Shown here in pieces: positions 22,144-34,217 of a stretch of DNA of 64,000 nucleotides. The notes beneath the pieces are model-generated. The model was not told where the DNA came from. It did not search any database and saw only the letters and a program-made list of their open reading frames with translations. This stretch comes from Chamaecyparis obtusa (Eukaryota; Streptophyta; Pinopsida; Cupressales; Cupressaceae). The position numbers and the translations under genes were made by a program. Location: assembly GCA_027943335.1 (NCBI GenBank), contig BSBK01004089.1:918001-982000 (forward strand), given 5' to 3'. Position 1 is the first letter of the stretch. Each line of letters starts with the position of its first letter.

Positions 22144-23445
22144 TCTGCAACTTGTTTCGGACAGGAAATGTCGAGGTGAAGAAAACCCATAAATCTTTTA
22201 TCTTTATGACAGCAGGTAGTCTTTGACCCTCATAAAAGGTCAAAGGCTAGATTCTTTATTTGAAGGTCGATTTTGACTTTGTTCGCAGATCCCGAAAGTT
22301 CGTTGAAAAGGGTATCCAAATCTACTCTCAGATCCAAAATTTTGCACTTGTACCTGCAAGAAAATGAGGGTTTTTGTTGTTTATTTGAGGGGTTTACCTT
22401 GGTCAAACCCCAGTTTGGAATCAACCTTAATATTAAAATTGAAATAGGAATGCTAGCAAGTAGTAGAAATGGATCTAACAATGAAGCTATGCAATTCGAT
22501 AGATATGTAATTGTATTTTGAATGTAAACAATTATATTGATATGAAAGCTTGAACACAACAATGGTAAATGTAAATCAAAACCATGAAAGTAAATACAAA
22601 ACCTCCATGCTTGTATGCTTCGAATCCACCTTGATAGAAGATTGAATGGATCTAGAAGATGAACAAAGGATCTTGAAGGAAGATCACACCACCATGATGG
22701 CTAGATCTAGGGTTTGAATGATGAATCTTGAATGCTTGAACCAAATCCCTTCAATGGCTTGAATGCTTGAATCCTTGATCTTCAATGGAGAACTTGGATG
22801 GAGAAAAGGACTTGAATGCTTGAATGGATGCTTGCTTGATCACCTTGAGAGCTTGAGAGATGTTCTCACAAAACCTTGATGGAGAGATGTGAATAATGGA
22901 TAAGAAAATGAGAGAGGAAGGCCTCCTTTTATAGTGAACTAGGGCACAATCCTCTAGAGGGGCCACCTTGGAGAATTAAATCCCAATTAGGTCATAACTT
23001 TTAGAAAATATACCTAGATTAAATGCAATTTAAGGATTTACCATTCCAAAACTCGAAATGGTCGATCCGAAGGTGGGAAAACAAGTATCCTTGAAACCCG
23101 ACACCCAAAATTCAAGGAAAATTGAAATTTGGATAGAGGGGGTCAAAATCAAGCTCTAAATTGACTAGGTCAGGATCGAGGTCGATCCTGACTAGGTCAG
23201 GATAGAGGTCAACTTTGACCCCATAAGGTCGACTTTGACCTTATGGTCAAAAACCTCAGGATCTTGGCCTAGAATGCTAGGAAATGCATATTGAAGTGAG
23301 AATCAGGGATAGATAGAAGCAGAATGAGGAGAACAAGTATGATTTGAGAAAAGAGCTAATTCAAGATGCTTGACATGACCGAGACCACTCACTCAGAGGG
23401 CTAAATTCTCTTAACATGGAAGTGCTTCCATTTTAAGATGATAGA
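22144..23445 (-). repeat. E2 3' LTR, second segment
   Basis: Continues 5840-6143 after removal of N and aligns with 27098-28395. A minus-strand TATAAAAGGAGG box lies at about 22922-22933. The start on minus reads TCTATCATC against TGTATCATC in the right copy, so both outer ends of this LTR carry a point change. The 71-residue minus frame shared by both LTRs (22751-22966 here) spans the TATA box and is not a gene. Confidence 0.88.
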
Positions 23446-23462
23446 TTAAGCCCCCACTTTAG
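23446..23462 (-). other. E2 polypurine tract
   Basis: The minus strand reads AAAGTGGGGGCTTAA directly before the 3' LTR start, as expected for the plus-strand primer. Confidence 0.65.
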
Positions 23463-25527
23463 CAAGATTATGGACTCGATGCAAACTCTTGGTAAAGGAG
23501 AAGGAAGAAGAGATCCTAGTGGATTCAAAACAAGATATAATGACACTTAGTTAGGGACACAAGCCCCCAGGCTAAGAATTCTAACTCAACATACGTGCAC
23601 GAGGGTGCAAAAACAAAAAGACACAAAAAGAGGGGTTAGTACTAAAATAAACCCAAATCAACTAGCATAACAAACCTTGCTAAGAAACATTTCTTATGCT
23701 AACATCATATTTGGAAAGCTATCATAAAATCATAAATGTTTACATAAGAAAGACAAGAACACTATAAATGAAACAGCTTCATGATCTAGTCCTACTAGCA
23801 TGAAAGCGAAAAGAGAGAAAGGGAAAAGAGTGATTACCTTGCTTAGTAAGATGCCCACCTTACCATGAATCACCCTGGAGGGAGAGCCCAATAGGTTCAC
23901 CCATAAAATGTGCTTGCAATTGTAATGCGTCTTCTGAAGGCTTCTGGAATACTCATAGATCTACCTTCTTGTATCACTATGAATATGAAATGCATCTCCT
24001 TAGGATTTAGCAACTTAAGTGCATTACCTTCTGAAGATTTAGCATATGAATGCATGTCCCTTCAGGATTTATCAACTTATGTGCGTTACCTTCAGAAGAT
24101 TTAGCATATTTGAAATTGGAAATGCGTGTCCCTTCAGGATTTAGGAACTTATGTGCGTTACCTTCCAAGATTTAGCATGTTGAAAAAGTTTGAAAAATGT
24201 GTATCTCCTCAGGATTTAGCAACTTATGTGCATTACCTTTGGAAGATTTAGCATATGAATGCGTGTCTTTTCAGGATTTAGCAACTTATGTGCATTACCT
24301 TCCAAGATTTAGCATGTAAAAATAAAAAACCATAGTACAAGGGAGACCCTATATATGCCCCCCTACTTAATATGGAAAAAAAATACTATTTTGACATGTT
24401 AAGGAAATAAAGAACAAGGATAAGGCCTTCTTCGGCATCAAGACAATATCCATAGACAACACCCAGTCCAAGCCAAGAAGGTCACATCTCCTATGAGGCC
24501 ATGGAAGGGATGAATGTAAAGAGATATCACACAAGAAGTGAAAAGAAAGTAACCTTGATGAGGGATATCACACTGTTTGGTTTCCAAGGTGAGAGATATA
24601 TCAACCATGAAACCCAATGCCAAACAACAAAATAGGTTTTGATCAAGGACAAAGATCCTCAATGCAAACCAAAAACTTTTATGTATGATTGGATATCACA
24701 TAATAGATAGATACTACTTACCCAAGGAAAAGAGGTGAATCCTAGAAAGACAGAAGAAGATGGCATCCTTTCCCCTCAAGTGTAGGAACAAAGATGGAAG
24801 AGGATACCTAATTCACAAAGCAAGGAGATATCCTATTTACAATAATGTACACCATATCCTTAGCGAGGGATATTGATCCCTACATCCAAGAATATATATA
24901 ATCGTGAAAAGGATATGTCACTCATGGAAAATGATCCTCAAAGAAAGAGATCTTATCATCAAGAACCCCACCAAAGAGGAGTAAATTAGATAAAATATCA
25001 TCTTTCAATAGGTGAGAACAAATATTCAATTATCAAGCCCCCTGCAATCAAGAGGAAGAGGAATCTTTGAAATGAGGGAAACAACTCTAACACCAAAGCA
25101 AGGGTGAGATTTTATAAAGAACATAATTTGCAAAATAGAGAAGAAGTGATGACTCAGGTCAACAACTTCTCATATAAGAAGGTTACCCATAGTCAAAACA
25201 TCTATCAATATGTTGAAATAATGTTGCAATATAAACAAATACCACTAAGCTAAGGAAATCAACTTCCTAGACAAAGAGAAAGAAAGAGGTACCTTGCCCC
25301 CCAGAGGTAGAGACAAGGGATACCTTCACAAAAAAAATGTCTTAGAAAAGATATCTTGAAAATAAAATATACATTCTATGGATGATTAACAACATAATGC
25401 AAAGCCATAGAAAAATAGGAGAGAAATAATACCAATTAAGCCCCAATAAAAGACCTAATGGATCCTAGGAGACTAGATGAAAATACACCTCTTGCCCCCC
25501 AGTCATGAGACAAGAGGGGAAGAAAAT
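23463..25527 (-). other. E2 interior, non-coding
   Basis: About 2 kb downstream of the G-patch ORF. 23975-24315 is a five-copy repeat. 24400-25500 is A-rich with scattered GGATATCA words and CCCCC runs. I searched for RT (YxDD), integrase and RNase H motifs on both strands and see none. Confidence 0.6.
23975..24315. repeat. Five-copy 61-75-bp tandem repeat in E2
   Basis: Units are centred on AGGATTTAGCAACTTATGTG, starting near 24002, 24064, 24135, 24210 and 24271. Each is followed by a GCGTTACCTTC...GATTTAGCATAT segment. They are diverged, so the array is old. Confidence 0.85.
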
Positions 25528-26616
25528 CTACATTATATCTAAAGGAGGGGAATCCCCTATATCAAAATTATGAAGGAATTGTAAAACTGCACGAGAGTGA
25601 GATATAATTCCTAAAGCAGCTCTTTCTCTAAAATATAATTTGAAATGTTTACAATCAGCAAGTAAATGTTTGTTACTATAATGAAAAGGACATTTGTATT
25701 TGTATAAAGCATCAATCGGCATAGGTCTAAAGATTTCTTTCTTGGAATTCATTAGCTCAACATATACCTTCTTAGCCACTTCTGGACGAGTATTAGGGTT
25801 ATCTAAGATAGGTGTGGGGAGAAGAATGTGAAGAGGAGGATGATGTTTAGAATCACCTACCTTAAATGGAGATCTTGAACAACCAACACCATACATATCT
25901 GATTTAGGGGGTATATGAACTGGAAACCTAATACCATGCTCATTAATTCCAAGCCCTAAACCTTTATAACCTTGTTTAGTCACCATATTATATCCGATAG
26001 TGTACATATTATGTAAAGCTTCTATAGGAGGTGATTGTTTATCATTTTTATGCGTAAAGGTTGTATAAGGTGGAATAATAGGTTTTGAATAAGTTTCTTT
26101 ACCCTTTACTTTAATATCATCATGAATAGGAGGAGAAGGTAAATCAAAGAAATCTTGTACATCTACATCCTGAATGATAGCTTGAATCCCATAATAAGTA
26201 CGAGAAGAACGAGGATTAATAGATGGAGAGTTAGGTACTAGAATAGGAAGATTAGGATTAGGACTAGGATTGATATGATTATGATTAGGATTGATAGGAT
26301 TAGGATTAGGAAAATTAAGATTAGGATTAGGATTGATAGGATTAGGATGAATAGGAGATGGTGTATCATCTACCAAAATTTTCACATAATCCAAAAGATT
26401 AATAAGGCTACCACATAAATCTTTAATGAAGGTTTTGAATGTAGGTAGACTAGTGTTGGTCAACTTCACAAAAACATAGGCAAGGGCAAAGTGAAGGGTC
26501 ATCAACATAATGAAATGAATGATACTCTCATAAACATCATAAGTATTATAAAGATATGCTAAAAGAAGGGTAATAAAGAGCACAACCACACACCAAAGCA
26601 TCTTAACAATCTCCAT
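25528..26616 (-). CDS. E2 ORF: two-membrane-segment protein with G-patch and CHHC finger-like motif
   Basis: An intact 362-residue ORF, starting about 160 bases inside the primer site. Residues 6-23 and 31-52 are strongly hydrophobic and look like two membrane segments. Residues 88-126 are an Asn-Pro repeat. Residues 211-240 carry a G-patch-like sequence (TKQGYKGLGLG then NEHGI), a motif of RNA-associated proteins also found in some retroelement polyproteins. Cys309-x2-His312-x4-His317-x4-Cys322 could bind zinc. There are no protease or polymerase residues. The G-patch and finger resemble parts of Gypsy polyproteins between Gag and RT, so this may be a rearranged fragment given a membrane-like N terminus. 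Function unknown. Confidence 0.7.
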   Translation of the reverse strand: MEIVKMLWCVVVLFITLLLAYLYNTYDVYESIIHFIMLMTLHFALAYVFVKLTNTSLPTFKTFIKDLCGSLINLLDYVKILVDDTPSPIHPNPINPNPNLNFPNPNPINPNHNHINPSPNPNLPILVPNSPSINPRSSRTYYGIQAIIQDVDVQDFFDLPSPPIHDDIKVKGKETYSKPIIPPYTTFTHKNDKQSPPIEALHNMYTIGYNMVTKQGYKGLGLGINEHGIRFPVHIPPKSDMYGVGCSRSPFKVGDSKHHPPLHILLPTPILDNPNTRPEVAKKVYVELMNSKKEIFRPMPIDALYKYKCPFHYSNKHLLADCKHFKLYFRERAALGIISHSRAVLQFLHNFDIGDSPPLDIM

Positions 26617-26776
26617 AGAAAATGAAATATTTTTGTATTTTTATTGAATATATAGATTTTTTTGTATTTTTGAATTTGAAAATGCAAGAGCATAAACTAG
26701 ATCTAATCTAAATGCAGGAAAGGATCTAAAATCTAACACAATAGGGCATCTAATTCCACAAAAGAAAAGGAGAGTA

Positions 26777-26794
26777 AGTATGTCAGGTTCACCA
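26777..26794 (-). other. E2 primer binding site candidate
   Basis: Three bases inside the 5' LTR the minus strand reads TGGTGAACCTGACATAC. Position and the leading TGG fit a primer site; the tRNA is not identified. Confidence 0.6.
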
Positions 26795-26797
26795 AAA

Positions 26798-28395
26798 TGA
26801 ATAGAGGTAAAATTGATTCACCTCTATTTGAATGTCTGTGTGATGTGTATGGGGGAAATATAAGATCTATTCCCAAATCCAAATTCCCAAAGGAGAGATC
26901 CAATTTGATCAACCAAAAGGCTAATGCACAATCAAATCAATCTATGAAGAATATGAAAGAGAGAGAGAAACCCTATATTTCCCAATGGTTGAATTATGCT
27001 TGAAATATGAAATAATTTAAATACAACTACTAACCTCAAATTAGGGCAAATTTGGAAAATGCCAATTTTTGATGTCTATGTGTACTTTTGAGCAATTCTG
27101 CAACCTGTTTCAGACTAGAAATGCTGAGACGAAGAAAACTTAGAAATCTTTTATCTTTCTGACAGTAGGTAGTCTTTGACCCTCATAAAAGGTCAAAGGC
27201 TATATTCTTTATGTGAAGGTCGATTTTGAATTTGTTCACAAATCCTGGAAGTTCACCAAAAAGGGTATCCAAATCTACTCTCAAATCTAAAATTCTGCAT
27301 CTGTACCTACAAGAAAAAGAGGGTTTTTGTTGTTTGTTTGAGGGGTTTGCCTTGGTCAAACCCTAGTTTGGAATCAACCTTAATATTGAAATTGAAATAG
27401 GAATGCTAGCAAGTAGTAGAAATGGATCTACCAATGAAGCTATGCAATTCGATAAATATGTAATTATATTTTGAATGTAAACAAGTATATTGATATGAAA
27501 GCTTGAACACAACAATGGTAAATGTAAATCAAAACCATGAAGGTAAATAAAAAACCTCCATGCTTGTATGCTTCGAATCCACCTTGATAAAAGAATGAAT
27601 GGATCTAGAAGATGAACAAAGGATCTTGAAGGAAGATCACACCACCATGATGGCTAGATCTAGGGTTTGAATGATGAATCTTGAATGCTTGAACCAAATC
27701 CCTTCAATGGCTTGAATGCTTGAATCCTTGATCTTCATTGGAGAACTTGGATGGAGAAAAGAACTTGAATGCTTGAATGGATGCTTGCTTGATCACCTTG
27801 AGAGCTTGAGAGATGTTCTCACAAAACCTTGATGGAGAGATGTGAATAATGGATAAGAAAATGAGAGAGGAAGGCCTCCTTTTATAGTGAACTAGGGCAC
27901 AATCCTCTAGAGGGGCCACCTTGGAGAATTAAATCCCAATTAGGTCCTAAAATTTAGAAAATATACCTAGATCAAATGCAATTTAAGGATTTACCATTCT
28001 GAAACCCGAAATGGCTGATCCAGAGGCCGAAAAATAAGTATCCCCGAAACCCGACACCTAGAATTCAAGGAAAATTGAAATTTGGACAGGGGGGTCAAAT
28101 CGAGCTCAAACCTGACTAGGTCAGGATCGAGGTCGATCCTGACCAGGTCAGGATAGAGGTCAACTTTGACCCCATAAGGTCAACTTTGACCTTATGGTCA
28201 AAAACCTCAGGATCCTGGCCCAGAATGCTAGGAATGTAGATTGAAGTGAAAATCAGGGATAGATAGAAGCAGAATGAGGAGAACAAGTATGATCCAAGAA
28301 AAGAGCTGATTCGAGGTGCTTGACATGACCCAGAACACTCACTCAAAGGGCTAAACACTCTTGACATGGAAGTGCTTACATTTTAAGATGATACA
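26798..28395 (-). repeat. E2 5' LTR (intact)
   Basis: 1598 bp, TG on plus at 26798 and CA at 28394-28395, followed by the GTTCC duplication. A minus-strand TATAAAAGGAGG box lies at about 27875-27886. U3 (27890-28395) has a cluster of TTGACC/GGTCAA words. It is the uninterrupted reference that fixes where N entered the other LTR. Confidence 0.92.
28092..28206 (-). promoter_or_regulatory. W-box-like cluster in U3 of E2
   Basis: Within 115 bases, GGTCAA/TTGACC occurs at least five times in both orientations, with further GGTC/GACC half words. GTCAGGATCGA and TCGATCCTGAC form an 11-bp inverted repeat with a 2-base spacer. TTGAC[C/T] is the core bound by plant WRKY factors. The cluster lies about 200-320 bp upstream of the minus-strand TATA box, where LTR enhancers usually are. 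The other LTR keeps it at about 23140-23255. Confidence 0.5.
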
Positions 28396-28400
28396 GTTCC
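28396..28400. repeat. Target duplication of E2, right copy (GTTCC)
   Basis: Matches 5835-5839 on the far side of E2. Confidence 0.85.
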
Positions 28401-29577
28401 AAAACTCTGAAAATCCATATCTGCAACTACACTTCATGTTCCTACACACAAGAGAGAAGGGGAAATTATTGTGGGGAGGGGTTTGCCTTGTTCAAGCCCT
28501 TGTATAGGAGTTAACCTTGAAATTAAATATATTTAAATGAAGGAATACTGACATGTAGTAGATATTAGATCCATGGAATAGAGTATATCATACCATGTAG
28601 ATGTAATTGTACTTAGTGTGTGATGAAAATGTGGCACACTTCTATAAACCATTACACTTAAGAGAATCTATGAAGAATGAAATCTCAAGAAGAAGCTTAT
28701 AGCTTCTTATATATGATGTGGAAGAATCTAAATAGTATGAATAGTGGCTCTCAAATGAACCTCAATAAGAAACCCTTGCAAGGTGCACCATAGAATGGAA
28801 GATTCAAATGATAATGAAAATGAGAGAAAATATAAAATGAAATGGAAGAACTAAGCTATGATGAAAATGCAAGAAAAAGGAAAGTAAAGCCAATATAACA
28901 AGATTACAATACATCCAAATTAAGCTATTTGATTTAAGGTAAATGCAATAATGAAATACTAATAAAAAATACAAGTAAACTAGAATGCAAGATGCAAGTA
29001 CTCAAGAATGCTCTAAGAATGCAAGAATGCCAAAGATTGTCAGATTATGTCTAAGAGATGCAAAGTGAGGAGAGAGTCTCCTTTTTAAAGAGAAATGGAT
29101 GGTGAGAGATTAAGAGGAAAAATCCAAGAGTGGAGAATAATCCGTATTTTGACTTTGGTGCACCAGATTCTCAAGAGGCAAAATCAATGGATATGGTTAA
29201 GAGGAAAACATGTGTGGAAGAGATTAAGAGGCAAAATAAGATTCCACTCATCTAGAAAAGTGTGCATTCAATGTGTAGAAAAAAATTCTTTTTATTTTTC
29301 TTTTTAAATTAAGAAATTTTTTTTTTCATGTGCACACATAGGATAAAGGGTTTTTATTTAATTAAAAGGGGACATGTTCTTTTAATCAAATAAAGATTAG
29401 GATAAAGTGGTCAAACTTTAGGATATCATCTAATAAATGATAAAATGATGATTTGATCAACAAATAAGAGATTAAATCAATGTGAAAAATTGACTAAGCA
29501 CAAGATGTAGTCTAGTATTTAAATTTTAATGTTAGAGTGAGGCTCATAGTTTACTAGACCATTTTTGGGTGATTACA
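28401..29577 (-). repeat. E3: 3' LTR, right part
   Basis: On minus the LTR starts TGTAATCACCCAAAAATGG at 29577, directly after the purine tract AAAGAGGGGAAAA (29578-29590 on plus). A TATA-like TTTAAAAAGGAG lies near 29080-29090 on minus. Several blocks resemble the E2 LTR (the 'gggtttgcctt' and 'agtagatattagatcc' regions), so E2 and E3 are related families. There is no coding; a 70-residue plus frame near 29095 has no motif. Confidence 0.75.
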
Positions 29578-31614
29578 TTTTCCCCTCTTTGACTAATGTG
29601 TGAATGATCTAGGAATACATTGAGTCAAATAATGATGATGTCAAGGTAAATGATATATATTTGACTCTAAACTTGATCAAATGAGAACTAGAAAAGATAA
29701 AAAGATTCCAATGCATAGTTGAAGAAAAATAGAACACTGAAATAAAGATTAAAAGATAAGACACCATCAAAATTGATATAATGCGATGAGGATTGATATG
29801 TCCAAAGCATGAATCAATTTGCAGCTTTGAAAGATAAGTTATTCCTACCCCCTCAGGATAGAAATTGAAATGAGGTAGAGGAGATATAGAAATGAGATAG
29901 ATTTGATCAAATCAGGATAATATTAGGTTCAAGATGATTGATTAAGCCCACAAGACCAAGTTTGACCACCAAGTGATAAAAAATTTCCCCAATTTGAATG
30001 ATGTTAACCAGAAAGATATAACATTAACATTAGGTCAAAAAAAGAAGAAAGGTGATGAAATGACAATGCATAAGAGGAAATGGTGATTGCCTCAAAATAT
30101 TGAAGAGATTAGCCTCAAAGGGGCAACCAACTGTGCCTAGAAGAAAATAATTTAAAAATGTAATTTTGATAATCGAGATGAAGCCATATTTCAATTTCAA
30201 TCCCAAAAATGGATCTAGGATGTCAAAATTGGGTAAGGGTGCAATTTTCACATAAATCAGAGATTTTGAAAATTTAGGTCAAAATGCTATATAAGGGTGA
30301 AAGATTAAAGAGGTGACAAGGACATGGTCAAGAGGGAAGAAAATACGTGATTGAGTGCAGCTGACTATTCATCCAAAATGATGAAGGAGGCTCTCTCCTG
30401 ACTCGAATGCAAACTAGAATTCACCTTAAAAATGAAAAACTACTATGAATATGCAAAGTGCGACTTGCAAGGGTCAATAGGTCCTTATTTTTATCATTGA
30501 GCCTTATGAAGGAACATCGCAAGATCATATAACCATCACTAGTGCAAGCACAACTATGAATATATGAATATGATATATATTAGATAGAATGTAGGGAACA
30601 CATTTAAGCATCAAGGCATAAGGGCTAAGATGACCTGAATATGGTTTCCAAGTTAATGTTGCAATATTATACCAACATCGAAGCGTAAGTGCCAAGATAA
30701 CTATGAGTATGGTCTTGTGTGAGTAAACATAATGTAACAGTCAAGAATAAAGCTCCAAATCTCCCTTATGTCCAAGGGGTCAAAGAAAGAGACACCTAAG
30801 ATCAACGAAGTGATACCCATAGGTAGAAATCAAAGAAAACATGTTTCATCCCCCCAGTCCTCTAGTCATAACATCTTGAAGAGACCAAGGAAGGAACAAT
30901 TAGTGAAAATTATCAATCAATCAACACACAAAGAAAATAAGTCATAACATGTCTCAATCAATTCAATTTAAGCACAATGTGAAAAAGAAAAAGAAAATCA
31001 TTGATTCACTAGGACTCATGCCTTTAGGTGAGAAATATCACACAATCCTAGATTGCAGACAAAGAATCGACTCAAAGTAACATATCTGATAAGTGTTAAG
31101 AAACACTTGATGTCAAATGAAATGTTGAGAAATACTATTTGGGGTGAGTCACTATGAAACACCATCGCGCACTAAAGGAGGATACAGTTCATGTCCCCTA
31201 GCCCTAGACAAAGACCAATTTGAGACCAAGGAGATGGAAGAGATGGAAGTCAAAAGAGTTCAGAGCACAAGGTGACAAGCTGATAGATATAAGTGCATGG
31301 GTCCCAAGTAGCGTCTATTTCCAGGTTTTCACCACTTGGAAGGATTTTCTTTTTTTTGTTACCATGATGCTTGTTTCCAAGTTTTTGCCAAGGCACTTTT
31401 TCTCTCTCTATTTTTTTTGGGTTGATGCATCAAAGCATCTGTTTGCTAGGTTTTCACTAAGATGATCATTTTTTTAGGATTTTTGGTTCTTTTTAGGATT
31501 TTTTCAAGATCATTAAGATATGTACAAAGATTTGGAGCATCATGCACAAAAATTTTTCAGATGAAGGATGTTGATAGGTTCATGGAGTTGTTCCCTCTTA
31601 GATGTATAAATTAT
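29578..31614 (-). other. E3 interior: polypurine tract and 3' untranslated region
   Basis: The polypurine tract at 29578-29590 is followed (going inward) by about 2 kb of A-rich non-coding sequence. From about 31300 it shows the same word order as the N tail (GGTTTTCACC, T-rich tract, then the turn into integrase). The sequence is broken at 31614 by T. Confidence 0.6.
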
Positions 31615-31997
31615 TGCAGTTGATGAATAAACAACTCACAGCTCCCAAGAAGACCTACATGTAAACACTTGTCACAAAAAAAGAGAGAGAAGAAGCAAGA
31701 AGCTATGGAGGCCTGAACGCATTGACCCACAAGAGAGGAGAAATCATTCTTGATGTGTAAAAATAAAAGTTGCAATTCAATAATGAATAACTTGTTATGA
31801 ATAAAAATGAGATTAATCCTTATAAAAGGAGATCTAAAAACCTAAAAAGGTAAAACCTAGGTTGCACAATAATAATTAATAAATCAATTAATTATTATAT
31901 GCCTAAAGTTTAGCTTAAGCATACAAAGATAATAAGTGACTTAGTAATTAAATCAAACACAATTTAATTAATAAGAAAATACTTTATTACTCTAACA
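31615..31997 (-). repeat. T 3' LTR
   Basis: High identity to 34128-34511. It adjoins CCCCCCCTTAAG on plus, which on minus is the AAGGGGGGG polypurine tract directly before TGTTAGAG. Confidence 0.88.
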
Positions 31998-34112
31998 CCC
32001 CCCCTTAAGATAAACTTTGGGAGAAGCTAAAAACCTAGAAAGAACTACTGAAAGCAAATGAGTTCCGACAACAAAATGCCTGATCAGGTACCCAAGTACA
32101 AAAAAGAGTCTCTATAAAGAAGAGAAATAGAGAAAACCACGTGAGAAAAACTCTACTCCAAAAAGAGACAAAGACTAGTCTGAAGGATTGAAGAAGCCTC
32201 CAAAACTAGGAATGTTCTAGAAAATAGGAAAAAGGATGAACATGTACAACATCACGGAAGCGAGAAACTATAAACTCTGTCAAGAAGTAATTGATGATCT
32301 GAAGATCCTCCACTGAAATATGACTAGGTAGAGAAGACTATAATCTGCATTAGAGCCCTCAAATGACAATACTCGAATCAGGAGGCAAACAAAGGCAAAC
32401 ACTTGGATTTGAAAATAAAAATGACATAAAAACACTAAAAGTTTGAAGAGTTGATCAATCAAAGTTGGAAGAGTGCATCCAAAAAATAAGAAAGAAAGAG
32501 TGTCCATATGGTAAATGATCCATCTCACCAGAATGCATAGGTACCTAGCCACTGCATCTACCTAGTACATAGAATCAAATACTAAATACATAGTTTACAT
32601 TATTGAACCAAGTAGTAGAACCAATAGTAGAAACCCCCCCATAATGCTGACAAGGGAGTAATGATAGGTACATTGAAAAGATCATCCAATATGAACTGCA
32701 TGATGATGAAACATCGAACATGCAGAGAGAGTACAAACACAAATAGAGATACCTGAGGCTAATGTCATTGGAGGAACATTCACATGAAAAAATTAGATGG
32801 AAAACAAAGGCAAACATCCAACCCCCCTGACACTTTATAATGGAGTGTGAGTACAAAGAGCACGAACATGTGCAAGATCTCATGCATGCAATAGAATGAC
32901 ACTTTATCTCAGTGTGTGTGCATAATAGAATGCTAAAAAAGTGAAGTATACACTACTCAAAGAAGATCAAATGCTATTGAAATAAAAGAATAGCCAAAGA
33001 TGAGCCATCCTTCAAATGGAAGAGATCCCAAGACCTGTAACATCCAAGATATCCACTAGTTTGCAAAAATGCAAGAATTTGAATAAAATGTACTTGGAGT
33101 AGAATCTGGAAAAATGACTCACAACAATGGAAATCTCTCAGAATAAGCTTTCCAATGATATATCATTTTCCCAAAATTGAATATCTAGCTTTGACAATAA
33201 GAAACACCATAAAAAAAGAAAATAAAAAATTCAAACCTCCAGATTTGGATAGAGCTCAAAACTAGCTTTCTGATGATATCTTATTTTCCCAATTTTGACA
33301 CCGTATGCTCAAGATATGAGAAAAAAACCATTGAATGCTACGCAGGGCCCAAAATGGTGTCAAAACCTTGCTGATGCATGTTGATGTCAGCGATCGACGA
33401 GCCTAAATTTGACGTCCAAATGGTCGTCAAGGCTCAAATCTGGGCCCCTAGTCACCGTATGACTAGGGGTTGAAGCTTTTTCAGCTATGGGAATAAATTT
33501 GACAGCAAATTTTTTTTAAAAAAATCACATTCACACCTTGGGATGCGTGTTAGGACATACAATTTTTGCCCTGATTTGAGTGCAAAGGTAGATTTTTTTG
33601 TCTCAATTTACGTGCTACAATAGTAAAATTTTGTCTTGATTTGCATGCCAAATAACACAATTTTTGTCTCGATTTGCTTGCTAGGGCAGTATAATTTTTG
33701 CCTTGATTTGCATGCCAGGGCCTTATGACATGGCATGCAAAATAAAAATTGACTCAAAATGCAACGACGTCCAAATTTAAATATGAAAATAGAGGTTTTT
33801 GGGCACTACAAGCTCAATGGTGAGGTTCGTTTGGTCGCAAAGTGGATGAAAAAACTAGTGACTACCTCAGGATCCGTGTTGGGGCCGGTTGTAAGAAAAA
33901 TTTCCATAGATTCTAACTTTGTCCAAATAGGACAAATTTTATATCGATCTAGAGGTTCTTGGATGCTTTGAACGCAACCATGAGGTTCATTTCAAGCCAA
34001 GATGACCAAAAAAAGAGGTCTCTCCAAATTTGACAGAAAACCTTCTAAAAACATAGATCTGATAAATATGATTGAATATTTCAAGAAGAGGACATGGGAA
34101 AATAGATATGAA
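31998..34112 (-). other. T interior, non-coding
   Basis: A-rich, with no conserved retroelement motif on either strand. At about 33560-33720 it holds five diverged copies of a roughly 33-bp unit (AATTTTTGTCTTGATTTGCATGC-like). Short frames at 32280-32883 on minus have no recognisable domain. Confidence 0.6.
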
Positions 34113-34124
34113 GCTCTGATACCA
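34113..34124 (-). other. T primer binding site
   Basis: The minus strand reads TGGTATCAGAGC, complementary to the 3' end of initiator tRNA-Met, three bases from the 5' LTR. Confidence 0.85.
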
Positions 34125-34127
34125 TAT

Positions 34128-34182
34128 TGGAGTCAATGAATAAACAACTCACAACTCCCAAGAACACCTGCATGCAAACACC

Positions 34183-34217
<35 letters not shown>

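Larger units (their letters stand above)
5840..28395 (-). mobile_element. E2: non-autonomous minus-strand LTR retrotransposon with G-patch ORF
   Basis: Two homologous LTRs of about 1.6 kb (5840-6143 plus 22144-23445; and 26798-28395) flank a 3.35-kb interior (23446-26797) and are bracketed by GTTCC. Minus orientation follows from a polypurine tract beside the left LTR, a TGG-starting primer site beside the right LTR, minus-strand TATA boxes and a minus-strand ORF. No protease, RT, RNase H or integrase is visible, so it must have depended on another element. N is inserted in its left LTR. The E2 LTRs differ clearly more than the LTRs of N, as expected for the older host element. Confidence 0.85.

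Noticed and set aside
22751..22966. 71-codon minus ORF conserved in both E2 LTRs (also 27704-27919)
   Set aside because: It spans the TATA box of the LTR and is conserved only because the LTRs are copies.
26225..26350. Telomere-like GGATTAGG repeats
   Set aside because: The plant telomere unit is TTTAGGG. These encode the Asn-Pro repeat of the E2 ORF and are irregular.
29578..31614. Possible independent host gene in the E3 interior
   Set aside because: No frame above about 80 codons, no splice-supported domain, and collinear words with the N 3' tail show it is element sequence.
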